Below are positions 44,039-56,800 of a stretch of 64,000 bases of DNA, piece by piece; positions within the stretch are counted from its first letter, which is position 1; every line of letters begins with the position of its first letter. The DNA comes from Caecitellus pseudoparvulus (taxonomy: Eukaryota > Bigyra: Bicosoecida). The stretch covers positions 186,001 through 250,000 of the forward strand of contig CBFFRQ010000079.1 in the NCBI GenBank assembly GCA_965644315.1, given 5' to 3'. Under the pieces are notes generated by a model. It was given only the letters and a program-made list of their open reading frames with translations. It searched no databases and was not told where the DNA came from. The position numbers were made by a program, and so were the translations under genes.

Positions 44039-44931
44039 TTAGTACTGCTGGGGGTACGCCACCTGCCCCTGCTGAGGGGGGTATCCCTGCTGAGGAGGGT
44101 ATCCCTGCTGGGGAGGGTATCCCTGCTGAGGGGGGTATCCCTGCTGAGGGGGGTATCCCTGCTGAGGGGGGTATCCGCCGGGAGCACCCATCTGCTGCTG
44201 CCCGGGGCTGGTGGGGGCGCCACCGCCGCCTGCCATCTTCGCCTTGATGGCCTCGACATCATAGTCCTCGCCAGCGACGATTCCGAAGTTGCGTGCATCA
44301 GTGTCTCCAGTGCGGTAGCGCACCTCGTTGATTTCCTGGCACAGGCTGAGCTGCCCGATGCCAGGGCAATGGCAAAGGCAGTCCCCGACGAAGCCGGTGG
44401 AATCGACCTCGATGTTCATGACCTTGCGCAGCTTGCCACGAATCATGCCACCGCAGATGCACTGTGGGGGCCAGGGCGTGACTTGTGGGGAATGTGAAGT
44501 GCACCATGCACAAAGTCTTGCGTGTTTCAGGGAAAACTCACGATGTGCCCACAGCAGCAGCCGAAGAACTTGTTCTGCCCGGTGACGTTGGTGACTTCGC
44601 AGATGGCCAGGCAGGGGCAGAGAGCGGCGTACAGGCCTGTGAGCGCAGACGCAGCTTAGTTTGTGCTGGGTGCAGCGAGGCGGCGGAGGTGGTTGCCGTA
44701 ACCTACAGCCACCGATGCCAAGGGGGGACTCAAGGCACGAGCAGGTGCCCTTCTCCCTGTGGGTGCGGGGCAGAAAGCAGTTGCAGCAGTTTGCGCACGT
44801 GAAGGCTTCAAAGTCCCTGGCTTACCAGTGCTTGGGAGCAACCTGTGAGTGTGGGAGATCGCGCGCGGGGGTTCAGGCAATCATGTGGCTGTGCGAGGGG
44901 TGAACTGTCCACTCACAGAGAGAGCGGCCAT
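44039..44931 (-). CDS. PLAC8-type Cys-rich protein with GYPPQQ tail and a 17-nt microexon
   Basis: Five exons (44931-44917, 44842-44826, 44756-44713, 44636-44542, 44461-44039) close in frame to 197 residues. Exons of 15, 17 and 44 nt build MAALS|VAPKHW|EKGTCSC, which supplies the Trp and Cys that open PLAC8 domains. The core is LYAALCPCLAICEV, GCCCGHI|CICGGMIRGKLR and FVGDCLCHCPGIGQLSLCQE, matching the KLR..GDCL..C.LCQE end of the family. PLAC8 proteins are small membrane-associated proteins; plant members affect cell size, cadmium resistance and calcium entry. The tail has six GYPPQQ repeats, as in scramblase and annexin tails. Introns are 74, 69, 76 and 80 nt. Microexon use is inferred from frame and family fit, not from transcripts. 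Confidence 0.82.
44069..44176 (-). repeat. 6 x 18-bp repeat encoding GYPPQQ
   Basis: Six tandem 18-bp units with small silent differences lie in the last exon of the PLAC8-like gene and encode GYPPQQ, a motif common in flexible membrane-proximal tails. Confidence 0.9.
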
Positions 44932-45429
44932 GGTGAGGAGGAACAGAGATCTCAGCTGAGCGGGCTGCATGGGAAGGCACGAGAAGCAGGTACGTGAAAG
45001 CCGTTGCGTGCCAGGGGCAGAAAGGTGCACGCGCTAGAGCGGCACAGGTTGCTGGGAAACGTTCTCACATTGTGCCTGCAGGCGAGGCACGCGAGGCGAC
45101 TTACCACGTGGCAACGTCCAGAAAGCAGTTGCAGGAGGGTGGGAGAGGGGAGAGGAAGCTGTTCTAGGGTGATGTGAGAGGTGGCGTAGACTGCGTTGCG
45201 CAGGAGCACTTGTGGCCTCCCCTCCAGCTGCCCTGACCAGTCAATACTCGACGTCTAGTGCGAGAGAAGCAGTCACATTGCCGTGGTTGCGGGCGGTGCC
45301 TGACCACTGGATCACTGGTGCTCGCATGTTGAGCACTGTGTGTGTGCAGGGCAGACACCAGGAGGCTGGTGCAAGCTTGCGCCACAAGAGGGAGTTGTCG
45401 ATTTCCGCAGTCACACCATTTGACATCCC
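44932..45429. promoter_or_regulatory. Divergent intergenic region
   Basis: 498 bp lie between the PLAC8-like start (-) and the potassium-channel start (+). The element TCGATTTCCGCAG sits at 45398-45410, 20 bp before the channel ATG, and could be a promoter element or the acceptor of a 5' UTR intron. No gene was recognised. Confidence 0.45.
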
Positions 45430-48400
45430 ATGGAAGAAGGCAACGCATGGGAGCAGCCCCAGGTCATTGACTGGGACGACATTGCAACACTAGTGTGGGT
45501 CACTCTGCTGGTTATGCTCGTCGTCACAGCCGCGGCCTACTGTTGGGACATGGGCACGCGAGCTTGCGGAATCCGGCCGTTGTCGTTTGTACCCGGCGTA
45601 CCGAAGCACAGCCAGCCGTTGAAAGTGCGGGCTCTCTTGTTCCTCGGCAGCAACAAGTCTATTGCAGGCACGGCCATCCTTCTGGCGGAGATCTTCCTCG
45701 GCAGCGGTGCGTGTGCGCGATGGTTCAGCTTGCATCGCAACGGCAGGCACATGCAGTCCGGCCTGCCGCCTCGCAGCTGCCATGGCCGTGTTTGTCTTTC
45801 GGACCTACAGCATTGATGGGTCCACTGCGGCAAGCGTCCTGGACTACATCGCCAACTTCTTCTTCTTCCTGCGGTGGCTGCTCTTCCTCTGGCTGAGCCC
45901 AGTGGGTCGCAAGGCTCGCTACGTGACCAGCCTTGACTCTGCCATCGACGTCTTCACCTTCACAAACTTCATCCTGCCCACTTTCTTCCTGCGCACCAAC
46001 ATTGGGCTGGGGTTTCCTCGTGTTGTGCGAGTCTACCGTGCCTTTCTGCAGCTGAACCCTTCCGCTGAGCGCAGCTCCAACAACACTGGGCGGCATCTCG
46101 CCCGCATTGCCCTGGGCAGCTCTGCATTTATTCTAGTGTTTGCCTCCACCGTGTTCTTGCTCGAAAACGCCGGCAACCCGCCCTTTCTCGAGCCCTACAA
46201 CAACGAGGACGAGTTCACCATGTACAACAGCATGTACTTCGCGGTCGTGTCGCTGTCAACCGTGGGCTATGGCGACTTCTCCCCGACGACGTTCTTCTCA
46301 CGCTTGCTCACGATCATCTTCCTCATCGTGGGCATCGGCCTGTTCTCCTCTGCTGTGTCAGAGCTCATCAGCATTCTCTCCTCTGAAGCCAGGGGCGAAG
46401 GCTCCTTCTCCAACACGCTCGGCAAGCGGGTCGTGCTGGTTAGTGGTGACATCCCAGCTTCCGTACTGAAGGAGTGGCTGACAGAGTTCTGGCACCCAGA
46501 CCATGCTTCTCGCACACGCAACTTGCATGTCGTGATTCTGGCGGAGGACCGATGGTACCACACAGACACCCACAAGTGGCTGTCGTCTCACCTCCTCTAC
46601 CGCTCTGCCGTCACCTACCTGAAGGGAACAGTGTTCCGAGTTGAAGACCTGCGCCGCGCAGGGGCACTGGGCGAAGGCATAGCAGCGGCATTCCTGCTTA
46701 CGCACAAGTTCCGACGAGATGATGAAGCAAACGTGCTGCGCACCATCGCCTTCCGCCGATTCGTGCCGGGAGTGCCATGCTACGTGGTGCTGAATGAGCG
46801 CAGGTCGCGCCAGCACGTCCTCTCAGCAGGCATCCCCTTCTCAAACATTCTCCCGTTGAACACTCTGAAGCTGGGTCTCATGGCGCAAAACGTCACGACG
46901 CCAGGCAGTGCCACCCTCGTGTTGAACCTGTTCTCCTCCTCTGCTGCGCTTGAGTCGTCCCTGCCGCCCCCACCCCCCTTTCTCAGCAACACAGACAAAG
47001 TTGCCATCATCATGGCTGGGAGGGGGTTGGTGGCCTTTGGCTCAGAGCCTGCCAGCGTGATGTCGCAAGGGAGCCAGCGTGCAACTGCGCAACCTGAGCC
47101 TGTCTCGCATTCGAGCGGCGGCTACATACCCGGTGTCAGCGTGGGCATGACGCTTGCCCGTGATGAGGGGCACGCGTACGACACGACCATTCACCGGGCT
47201 CAGGCACTGGGAAAGCAGGTTGTGCGAGTGCAGCCCCCTTACCCATCAAGCATTTTGCCCGAGACTTGGCGGCATGAGTATGTCGCAGGCATGGCGCAGG
47301 AAGTCTACTCCCTGCCGGTGCCCCCATCGCTGTTCGGTTTCACCTTAAAGGATGCCGTGTTGCTGCTGTATCGGGGCCCTTTGCCCCGATCACGCCCAGA
47401 TGCGCGCTCCCGCGTGCGTCGTGTTTGCTCGTCCCTGTCTGGGTATTTTCGATCCCCCAGCATGCCGCGCGACGCGCGAGTCCCTGCAGCAGAGCCAGTT
47501 GCCCCCCTGGAGGGCGGCTCCATGGATGTGCCGGTGTTGTTTGACAAGGACGGCAACCCCGTGCAGCTCAAGAAGCACGACTCCAGCATTGTCTTGCCCT
47601 GCTTGAACTTGATTGCTGCCCTGATGCCCGCCCCCCCCATCGGCCTCGACGCCGACCCCCCTGGAGCAGAAGACGACGATGGTGCAGCCACAGAACGCGA
47701 CCACAAAGCAAGCTCTGCGGGCCTAGAGGGCGGTCCGCGTCGCCCATGGCAGCGTCTCTACCCGTACCTGCGCACAGAGCCCATTGGCTGGGAGCCAGCG
47801 GTGGGCAGAGTGCAGCCACGGCAGTCTCGCCCTGTGCCGCAGCTTCGATGTGACTTGGCATCCCAACAAGTGCTGGGGCCAGGGGATCGCCTCTTTGTGG
47901 TGTGCTCAGATGCAGCTGTGCCGCAGCCTTGGCTAAAGGGTGGCAGTATGTGGGATGCGAACCTGTGGGCAGAGGTGTACCCGCCAGAAGTCTGGGGAAC
48001 GTTTGACTTTGAGCCGAGCTCAGGCATGTGGGAGCTGCGTGGTGCCGCACTGGATGGCACTGCCGGGGCTGTACGGGCGGATGCCGGCGGAGAGGTTGGC
48101 ATCGAGCCCACCATTACTGCCCCACCCCGGCTTCCAGTCCCATCCTCGGACGCTGTGGGTGCTGGCGGGGGAGGCGACATTGCCTCCGTTGCCTCAACAG
48201 CGCTGACTAGTTTTGCTTCCAACGTCGCTGCCACGATGCGGCACGCACTTGGCGTGGGGCCCGCACCCGAAGAGGCAGCCGTGCACGAGGCCACCAACAA
48301 AGACTGCAACACCACGCAGTCTGCGGCAGAGGACTTAGCGGTGCGAGTTCTAGGCGACTCGGACGTTGCGTATGGGTACGTCAAGACCCGGGAGGCTGAC

Positions 48401-50512
48401 GCGGAGGCTGAAGCGCGGGCGCGCGTTACAAGCACCTTGGCACCTTCAGCCACCTCCCTGCCCGTCATTGGGGAGGAACAGTCAGAGTCACCTGCGGGGG
48501 TGCAAACCGCTGCACCTGTTCGCCCAGAAGACGACACGCTACCTCTTGTGCCCCCTGAGGTTGCACTGCCCACTCAGGAGGCCACTCAAAGCCAGGTTTC
48601 AGCGCTGGTGCGGCTCATGACGAGTGCGGCCATGATGGATGAAGATGACAACCTGATCTACACTGAGGGAGGCCATGGGACAGGGGGGGCACCCCAGGAC
48701 TCTGCCGATGCTCCCCCCGGCGGCACGGCAAGCGGGCAGGCCCAGCCCAGCACCGGGGCGGAGGCGGACGGCGAAGGCAGCGGCGCCCCGCCGCAGCCCA
48801 CGTCCCCACTTGTGCAACAATCCCCCGACCGCCCGTACACGGAGGTGCAAGAAGCACTGCTGGATGACGTGGATGAACCAGTGCTGCCTGTCACTGCCAC
48901 GGTCGACGACGGCGACACGCCAAGCACTGCACCGGCAAGGCAGCCACTTTCCCCAGCGGAGGGCGGGGAGGCAGTACCCCCAGCAGTGCCAGCGCAAGAC
49001 GCTGACACTGAAGAGTCTGCCGTGATCAGACGCAGCTTGTCGGAGAGCAAAGCAGGGGAGGTTACGGTCGGGGACCTCGTGGGGCAGCAGGAGCCGGCGG
49101 CTGAGGGCAGCCCCACCGCAGTGGACTCGGAAGCCAAAGACGACCAGGAGCCCGGCGTCTCACGGGAAGCCCAGGCACTTCGCCTCATGCGGCAGCTGCT
49201 GCCAGACAGCATTGCCATGCGCCGGTTGCAAGGTGCGGCTCGCGCAGTCATGATGTCCACTGGCTTGGACGAGCAGCTGCACAGCATTAACGTGCTGCGC
49301 CGCGTGGACAAAGCACCCCCTCGGGACATCGCAGGCCACGTGATCGTGGCCGCCAGTGAGTGGGTGGACGACGAAGATGACGACTTCCACTTGTTCTGGC
49401 ATGCTCTTCGCGCTCACAGCGACAGGCCGGTGGTGTACATGACCCCCAACCTGCCCCAGGAGTGGGCGTCTTCCATCCCAGATGACAAGAACTTGTTCTA
49501 CCTCAAAGGCGACCCCAACAAGTACAAGGATTGGCTGAGGGCGCATGCATCCACTGCCCGGCGGGTTGTCATGCTCGCACGCAAGCCCAGCGCGGCGACG
49601 GCAGACACTGCGGCGGCGTCCCCTCACGAGTTCAACACGGTGGACAGCAGCAACATCTTTGCGACGTTGTTGATGGAGAACCGCCTCGCCTCCTCAGTCA
49701 ACCCTGTACTTGGCATTGGAACCTGCACAGAGCTTATGGTGAACGAAAACATTGTTTTCTTGCGGTCTGCGCAGCAGTTCCGGCAGGCTGACACGGAAAC
49801 CCTGGCTCGGCGAGGTTTCATCCCAGCAGCTCGCGACGCCCAGCCGTCACCCCCGGATGCTCAAGAGGCCGAGGAAGCAGCGCACGCCTCCAAAGACGCC
49901 GGTGAAATCCCGCGAGAGGATCAAGAAGCCATGAAGCGGCCGGCCAAGAGGGACAGCGAGGGCATGGCCAAGCAAACCACCGCAGCGGTGGTGGAAGACG
50001 TTCTGCGCAGTGTAGACAACAGCACCCTGCCGCAAGCGACCGCCTACGGGCAGGACAGCAAACTCTTGCAGAACTTTGTTGGATCGGGGGCTGTGGACGA
50101 TGCAGACGAAGGGCATGCATTCAAAGTGTCCTCAAGGTACGCAGCGGGTCGCTTGTTTGCGTCAGGGGCGCTGCAGTCCGTGGTCGTCAGCATCTTCTTC
50201 TCCCACAACGTCATCTGGTTGCTGCACGAGCTGGCAGCGGGGAATAGGATCCGGCTTCAATTCCACTACATCCCCACTGAGCTCTTCGGGGTGCCCTACG
50301 GTGCGCTGTACGAGCACTGCGTCGAGGAGGAGGAGTTGACGCCTGTGGGGCTGTACCGCGACGGGCGGCACACAGCCAACAACTTGCCGTACGTGCAAAC
50401 CAACCCGCGCCTGGACGAATTTGTCCGGGAGGGTGATCTGCTCTTTGTTATCGCGCCAAAGAGCAAGTACCCGCGAGGTGCAGCAGCTGACGCGCTGCGA
50501 TTGGGAAGTTGA
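45430..50512 (+). CDS. BK-like (Slo-type) RCK-domain potassium channel
   Basis: Exons 45430-45706 and 45777-50512, joined at phase 1 over a 70-nt intron, give 1670 residues. Several membrane spans (LVWVTLLVMLVVTAAAYCW, IANFFFFLRWLLFLWL, IALGSSAFILVFASTVFLL) precede the pore, with selectivity filter TVGYGD (Thr254 onward) and inner helix IIFLIVGIGLFSSAVSELI. S4 carries a few Arg (PRVVRVYRAFL), so weak voltage sensing is possible. RCK1 follows (KRVVLVSGDI, VPCYVVLNERRSRQH). RCK2 starts near HVIVAASEWVDDEDDDF and includes NPVLGIGTCTELMVNENIVF and GDLLFVIAPKSKYP. About 600 disordered residues separate or interrupt the RCKs. The typical Asp-rich calcium bowl of animal Slo1 was not found in its usual place. 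It would conduct K+ across plasma or organelle membrane, probably gated by ligand. Confidence 0.9.
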
Positions 50513-50803
50513 CCCAGAGAGTGCCTCCTCATGCCCTCCCATGCAGCTGAGCTGCTCACAAGGCTCTTTGCCGGTACTTCGCTAAATTCAAGGTTGACTG
50601 ATGGGCCATGCCTGTTGTGTGCGAGCTGGTTTTGCTCGGGAAGCAACTGCAGTCAGGGCCAGCAACTACACACCCTTGAACCTGAGCCTTCCACAACGCA
50701 TTCAAGACTGGCTCAACTGTGGCAGTGCCAACGGAGCGGCTGGTGCTCACTGACAGAGCGTGGTGAATCGTAGGGAGAGAAGAGTAAAGTGTCGCCCTCA
50801 AGG

Positions 50804-53800
50804 ATGCAGTCAGGGGATTCAGCCGCGAGGACAGGTGCTGTCGGTCAAGTGTCAAAAGAGGTACGTCGCCTACGCATCGCAGCGACTTGCTGCGGCGTGA
50901 CGCCCGCCGTCGTGCCAGAGCTGTCTGCGGAAAGCTTGCTGGTATTGCTGCCGACTCATCGCATCATTCGCTTGTCTACTGACAGGCCAAGGATGACATG
51001 CAGGACTACCTCGCCATGCTTGTGCAGCAAGGCGTGCTTACAGCTGCGGAATTCGATTCATTGTCCAAGACAGCATCGCCTGCAGCGCACAGCAGTCGGG
51101 AGGCAAAGACAGAACAGGCAGCAGGAGAGCCACATCTTGATGAACATGAACTGCGCAGTAATCTTCATCACCGTCTCAGTCGTCCAGTCGGCGGCTCCCC
51201 AGGTGCGGCTAGTGCTCGGTCGCCTGGGCAGCCTTCGCTGGTTCAGGTCGAAGAAAGGGAGCGGCGCTCAGCGCCTGCCGAAGCACTCCCCCAACGTCAC
51301 CCACCACGTGTGGAGAAAGGGAGGACGCCTACAGTTCTTCAACCAGAGCCGGTTGAGCTCGCAGCTCGGCGTGAGGAAGTGTTGAGCCACGATCAAGGGC
51401 TCGAGGCAGGGAGGTTGCACAGGCTTGAACAGCGCATGGACGACGTTCTCAGTGCTGTGGCCACACTGGCAGCAGATCAAATGTCCATGAGACAGGAGAT
51501 GCTCCCAGTTCTGCACAGGCTCGCTGCCGGCGCACCCGAGGCGAGGCCTCCCGCACAGCAAGCATCTTTGACGGATTTGTCCACCTCGCCTGCAGCCACC
51601 CCTCCACGCAGCCAAGAGGAGGGGGAAGTGAAAGCATCGCAAGTGACGCATCAAGGCGACCTTGGGCATACTGGGGCACCCCTCCCCCTCGGGCAGCCTG
51701 CACCATCCACCCCACAGCGCCGAACTCCTGTCACCTCGGGAGTTGCTGCGGTTTCCCCTGTGAGCCGCGACGGTGCCGATTCAACCCCTGCCAGGTTTAG
51801 GGACGCAGGAAGCTTAAGTTCACGGCAGGACCTTGCTGCTCGGCAGATCGCTCTGAGGCAAGGCTTTTCACCGCGCGCGGCTCCTGCATTCCCACCTGCC
51901 AGTGCAGCGCGGGCCTCAGCAACCACGTCAAGTGCTGCTCCAACGCCCGAATCTTCTCAACTCAGGAGCTCGCTTTCCGAGGCAAGTGCGAAAAGGGATG
52001 TGGAGTGCTTGCAGAGCTCAGCAGGCCAGTCGCAGCTCGGGACTGAGTCGCAAATTCGCTCACCACAGCAAGGCACTCCAGCGTCTCCCCTGAGCTTAGG
52101 GAGCCCCCCAAGTGCACGGAGCTTGGGGGCATTGAATGAGACTTCTTCCGCGGCCACAGATTCACATTTGGGGTTTAGCGTGCAGCGCCCGGATGTCCGC
52201 CCGTTGCCTTCTCCTGGCCAGCTTCCCAGAAGTCACCACTTCGCACACAAGGCCATCCATTCTCCAGGCAAGGCTAGCCCTTCAACGTTCGGTTTTCGCC
52301 CTGTTCCCCTGAATCGCACACCACCCAAGCCACCATCATCTAAGGACCAGAATCGAGCGCATTGGCCCTCCCCCCCTCCTCCAGCGGAGACTGCAGGAGG
52401 CAAACGCGCGAGCCTGGATTCCTTGCCCCCCCCTCCGCCTCTTGCAGCCCTTGCACCGTTGCAACCTATGGCTCAGGCGAGCTCTAGAGCTGTCCCCATG
52501 ACACCGAAGACGCATGAAACTTCTCCTAGATCTCTCCTTGAGCGGAACTCACGGCCAGTCCCACAAAACTCTGGCAGCCCTGCCCAGTCTCGAAGCGAGG
52601 TTTCTCGTGGGCGGGCTCTAGCTCCAGAGCGATTCCCTTTTGCTTCCTTCTCTTTGAAACTACCCGTCACTGTCCAATTGAAACAACTCTACGGCCCAGG
52701 ATCGTGCAAGCGAGTCCGCTTGTACCGCGCCACGCTGCAGGAGTTGCGCGCAGTTGCCTCCGCCGTGCTGAGGCAAGGCATCTCCCCGGCGCATGATTCG
52801 CCTTGCCAGGCGCGCTTCTTTGCCCCCCCACTCACGACCTTGCCCGAATGGGTTCAAGCGCACGCAGATGTGGAGTCTCGCTCGTCATCAGCACTTGCAA
52901 GCTCACGCGACCTGGCTGCTCGGCTCGAGCTTATGCAGTGGGCGGCAGCTGTAGAGTGGCTCAAGGGAGGCGATCCACCGCCAACGAACGTCTCGAGAAC
53001 CAACCCAGGAGCATGGGCCGCATGGTTTGCTGCCCTTCATGATGAAGCAGTCGTGCAATTGTCGTGTGCTCCAGGCCACGAGGCGAGTACGAGTATGGCG
53101 GGCATGCTTCCGCCGCCTCCTCCACACGCAGTAGCACACCCCCCGACTCTTGCCCTTCCTGGAGCACCCCCCTTACCACCAGCTTCCATGGGGCCAATAG
53201 ATGCCCTATCAGCTCGGCAGCATCGACTGACGGAAAGAATCGGGCCAACCGCTCGCACTCGTCTTCAAGTTGCCTTGCGGCGGGCTGCCGAAGCAGAGCA
53301 AGTAGCCATGCGTCACTACGCCCAAGCGCGAGCGCAGCAAGCTGTCCCTCTTCAGGTGCCAGCACAACCAAATGTTCAAAGCAGGGCACCGCTCTCATTT
53401 GCTTCCAGGCCGGTTCCACCTGAGCCATCGCGCGAACTTGATCCGTCTGATGATGTTGCTGGGCCACAACCCACGGACCTTCCTTCCAGCAAAAAGGCAG
53501 GTACACACACGCCACCATCCACAGCCAGTGAAATCACTCAAGCCACTTCGGCCAAGACTTTACAGCCCTTGCACTTGCATTCTGCCATCAAGCATGACAG
53601 TGTTGAAGAACGCAGTCTTGCATCAAGTCCTGATGCAGAGGGGTCCACCAGCTCGTGGTCATCCGGCGACGCCAACTTGCCAGCAGCAGATGCCAGTGGA
53701 GCCCGTCCAAGCATCATGTTCAAGCGAACCACAGGAGAGAGGCAGCGCATGCTACCTGCAGCTGAGGGCATCGACGAGGCTGTCAGCGACGGGGAGGGGT

Positions 53801-56800
53801 CCACCAGCTCGTGGTCATCCGGCGACGCCAACTTGCCAGCAGCAGATGCCAGTGGGGCTCGTCCAAGCATCATGTTCAAGCGAACCACAGGAGAGAGGCA
53901 GCGCATGCTACCTGCAGCTGAGGGCATCGACGAGGCTGTCAGCGATGGGGAGGGGTCCACCAGCTCGTGGTCATCCGGCGACGCCAACTTGCCAGCAGCA
54001 GATGCCAGTGGAGCTCGTCCAAGCATCATGTTCAAGCGAACCGCAGGAGAGAGGCAGCGCATGCTACCTGCAGCTGAGGGCATCGACGAGGCTGTCAGCG
54101 ATGGGGAGGGGTCCACCAGCTCGTGGTCATCCGGCGACGCCAACTTGCCAGCAGCAGATGCCAGTGGGGCTCGTCCAAGCATCATGTTCAAGCGAACCAC
54201 AGGAGAGAGGCAGCGCATGCTACCTGCAGCTGAGGGCATCGACGAGGCTGTCAGCGATGGGGAGGGGTCCACCAGCTCGTGGTCATCCCGTAGCGTTCCA
54301 AGCTCAACCGAAACAAAAGTAAACAAAGGGAAAAACTCTCAAGTATTGTTACCTTCAACAGCAGGCACAAAAAAACAAACAGAACCACCTGTGGGCAAGG
54401 CGCCGAGGCCACCTGGGAGTGGGGGTCCGCCTGTGGGCAAGGCGCCGAGGCCACCTGGGAGTGGGAGTCCGCCTGTGGGCAAGGCGCCGAGGCCACCTGG
54501 GAGTGGGGGTCCGCCTGTGGGCAAGGCGCCGAGGCCACCTGGGAGTGGGAGTCCGCCTGTGGGCAAGGCGCCGAGGCCACCTGGGAGTGGGGGTCCGCCT
54601 GTGGGCAAGGCGCCGAGGCCACCTGGGAGTGGGAGTCCGCCTGTGGGCAAGGCGCCGAGGCCACCTGGGAGTGGGAGTCCGCCTGTGGGCAAGGCGCCGA
54701 GGCCACCTGGGAGTGGGAGTCCGCCTGTGGGCAAGGCGCCGGGGCCACCTGGGAGTGGGAGTCCGCCTGTGGGCAAGGCGCCGAGGCCACCTGGGAGTGG
54801 GAGTCCGCCTGTGGGCAAGGCGCCGAGGCCACCTGGGAGTGGGGGTCCGCCTGTGGGCAAGGCGCCGAGGCCACCTGGGAGTGGGAGTCCGCCTGTGGGC
54901 AAGGCGCCGAGGCCACCTGGGAGTGGGAGTCCGCCTGTGGGCAAGGCGCCGAGGCCACCTGGGAGTGGGAGTCCGCCTGTGGGCAAGGCGCCGAGGCCAC
55001 CTGGGAGTGGGAGTCCGCCTGTGGGCAAGGCGCCGAGGCCACCTGGGAGTGGGAGTCCGCCTGTGGGCAAGGCGCCGAGGCCACCTGGGAGTGGGAGTCC
55101 GCCTGTGGGCAAGGCGCCGAGGCCACCTGGGAGTGGGGGTCCGCCTGTGGGCAAGGCGCCGAGGCCACCTGGGAGTGGGAGTCCGCCTGTGGGCAAGGCG
55201 CCGAGGCCACCTGGGAGTGGGGGTCCGCCTGTGGGCAAGGCGCCGAGGCCACCTGGGAGTGGGAGTCCGCCTGTGGGCAAGGCGCCGAGGCCACCTGGGA
55301 GTGGGAGTCCGCCTGTGGGCAAGGCGCCGAGGCCACCTGGGAGTGGGAGTCCGCCTGTGGGCAAGGCGCCGAGGCCACCTGGGAGTGGGAGTCCGCCTGT
55401 GGGCAAGGCGCCGGGGCCACCTGGGAGTGGGAGTCCGCCTGTGGGCAAGGCGCCGAGGCCACCTGGGAGTGGGAGTCCGCCTGTGGGCAAGGCGCCGAGG
55501 CCACCTGGGAGTGGGGGTCCGCCTGTGGGCAAGGCGCCGAGGCCACCTGGGAGTGGGGGTCCGCCTGTGGGCAAGGCGCCGGGGCCACCTGGGAGTGGGG
55601 GTCCGCCTGTGGGCAAGGCGCCGAGGCCACCTGGGAGTGGGAGTCCGCCTGTGGGCAAGGCGCCGAGGCCACCTGGGAGTGGGAGTCCGCCTGTGGGCAA
55701 GGCGCCGAGGCCACCTGGGAGTGGGAGTCCGCCTGTGGGCAAGGCGCCGAGGCCACCTGGGAGTGGGAGTCCGCCTGTGGGCAAGGCGCCGAGGCCACCT
55801 GGGAGTGGGGGTCCGCCTGTGGGCAAGGCGCCGAGGCCACCTGGGAGTGGGGGTCCGCCTGTGGGCAAGGCGCCGAGGCCACCTGGGAGTGGGGGTCCGC
55901 CTGTGGGCAAGGCGCCGAGGCCACCTGGGAGTGGGGGTCCGCCTGTGGGCAAGGCGCCGAGGCCACCTGGGAGTGGGAGTCCGCCTGTGGGCAAGGCGCC
56001 GAGGCCACCTGGGAGTGGGAGTCCGCCTGTGGGCAAGGCGCCGAGGCCACCTGGGAGTGGGAGTCCGCCTGTGGGCAAGGCGCCGAGGCCACCTGGGAGT
56101 GTGAGTCCGCCTGTGGGCAAGGCGCCGAGGCCACCTGGGAGTGGGGGTCCGCCTGTGGGCAAGGCGCCGGGGCCACCTGGGAGTGTGAGTCCGCCTGTGG
56201 GCAAGGCGCCGAGGCCACCTGGGAGTGGGAGTCCGCCTGTGGGCAAGGCGCCGAGGCCACCTGGGAGTGGGAGTCCGCCTGTGGGCAAGGCGCCGAGGCC
56301 ACCTGGGAGTGGGAGTCCGCCTGTGGGCAAGGCGCCGAGGCCACCTGGGAGTGGGAGTCCGCCTGTGGGCAAGGCGCCGGGGCCACCTGGGAGTGGGAGT
56401 CCGCCTGTGGGCAAGGCGCCGAGGCCACCTGGGAGTGGGAGTCCGCCTGTGGGCAAGGCGCCGAGGCCACCTGGGAGTGGGGGTCCGCCTGTGGGCAAGG
56501 CGCCGAGGCCACCTGGGAGTGGGGGTCCGCCTGTGGGCAAGGCGCCGGGGCCACCTGGGAGTGGGGGTCCGCCTGTGGGCAAGGCGCCGAGGCCACCTGG
56601 GAGTGGGAGTCCGCCTGTGGGCAAGGCGCCGAGGCCACCTGGGAGTGGGAGTCCGCCTGTGGGCAAGGCGCCGAGGCCACCTGGGAGTGGGAGTCCGCCT
56701 GTGGGCAAGGCGCCGAGGCCACCTGGGAGTGGGAGTCCGCCTGTGGGCAAGGCGCCGAGGCCACCTGGGAGTGGGGGTCCGCCTGTGGGCAAGGCGCCGA

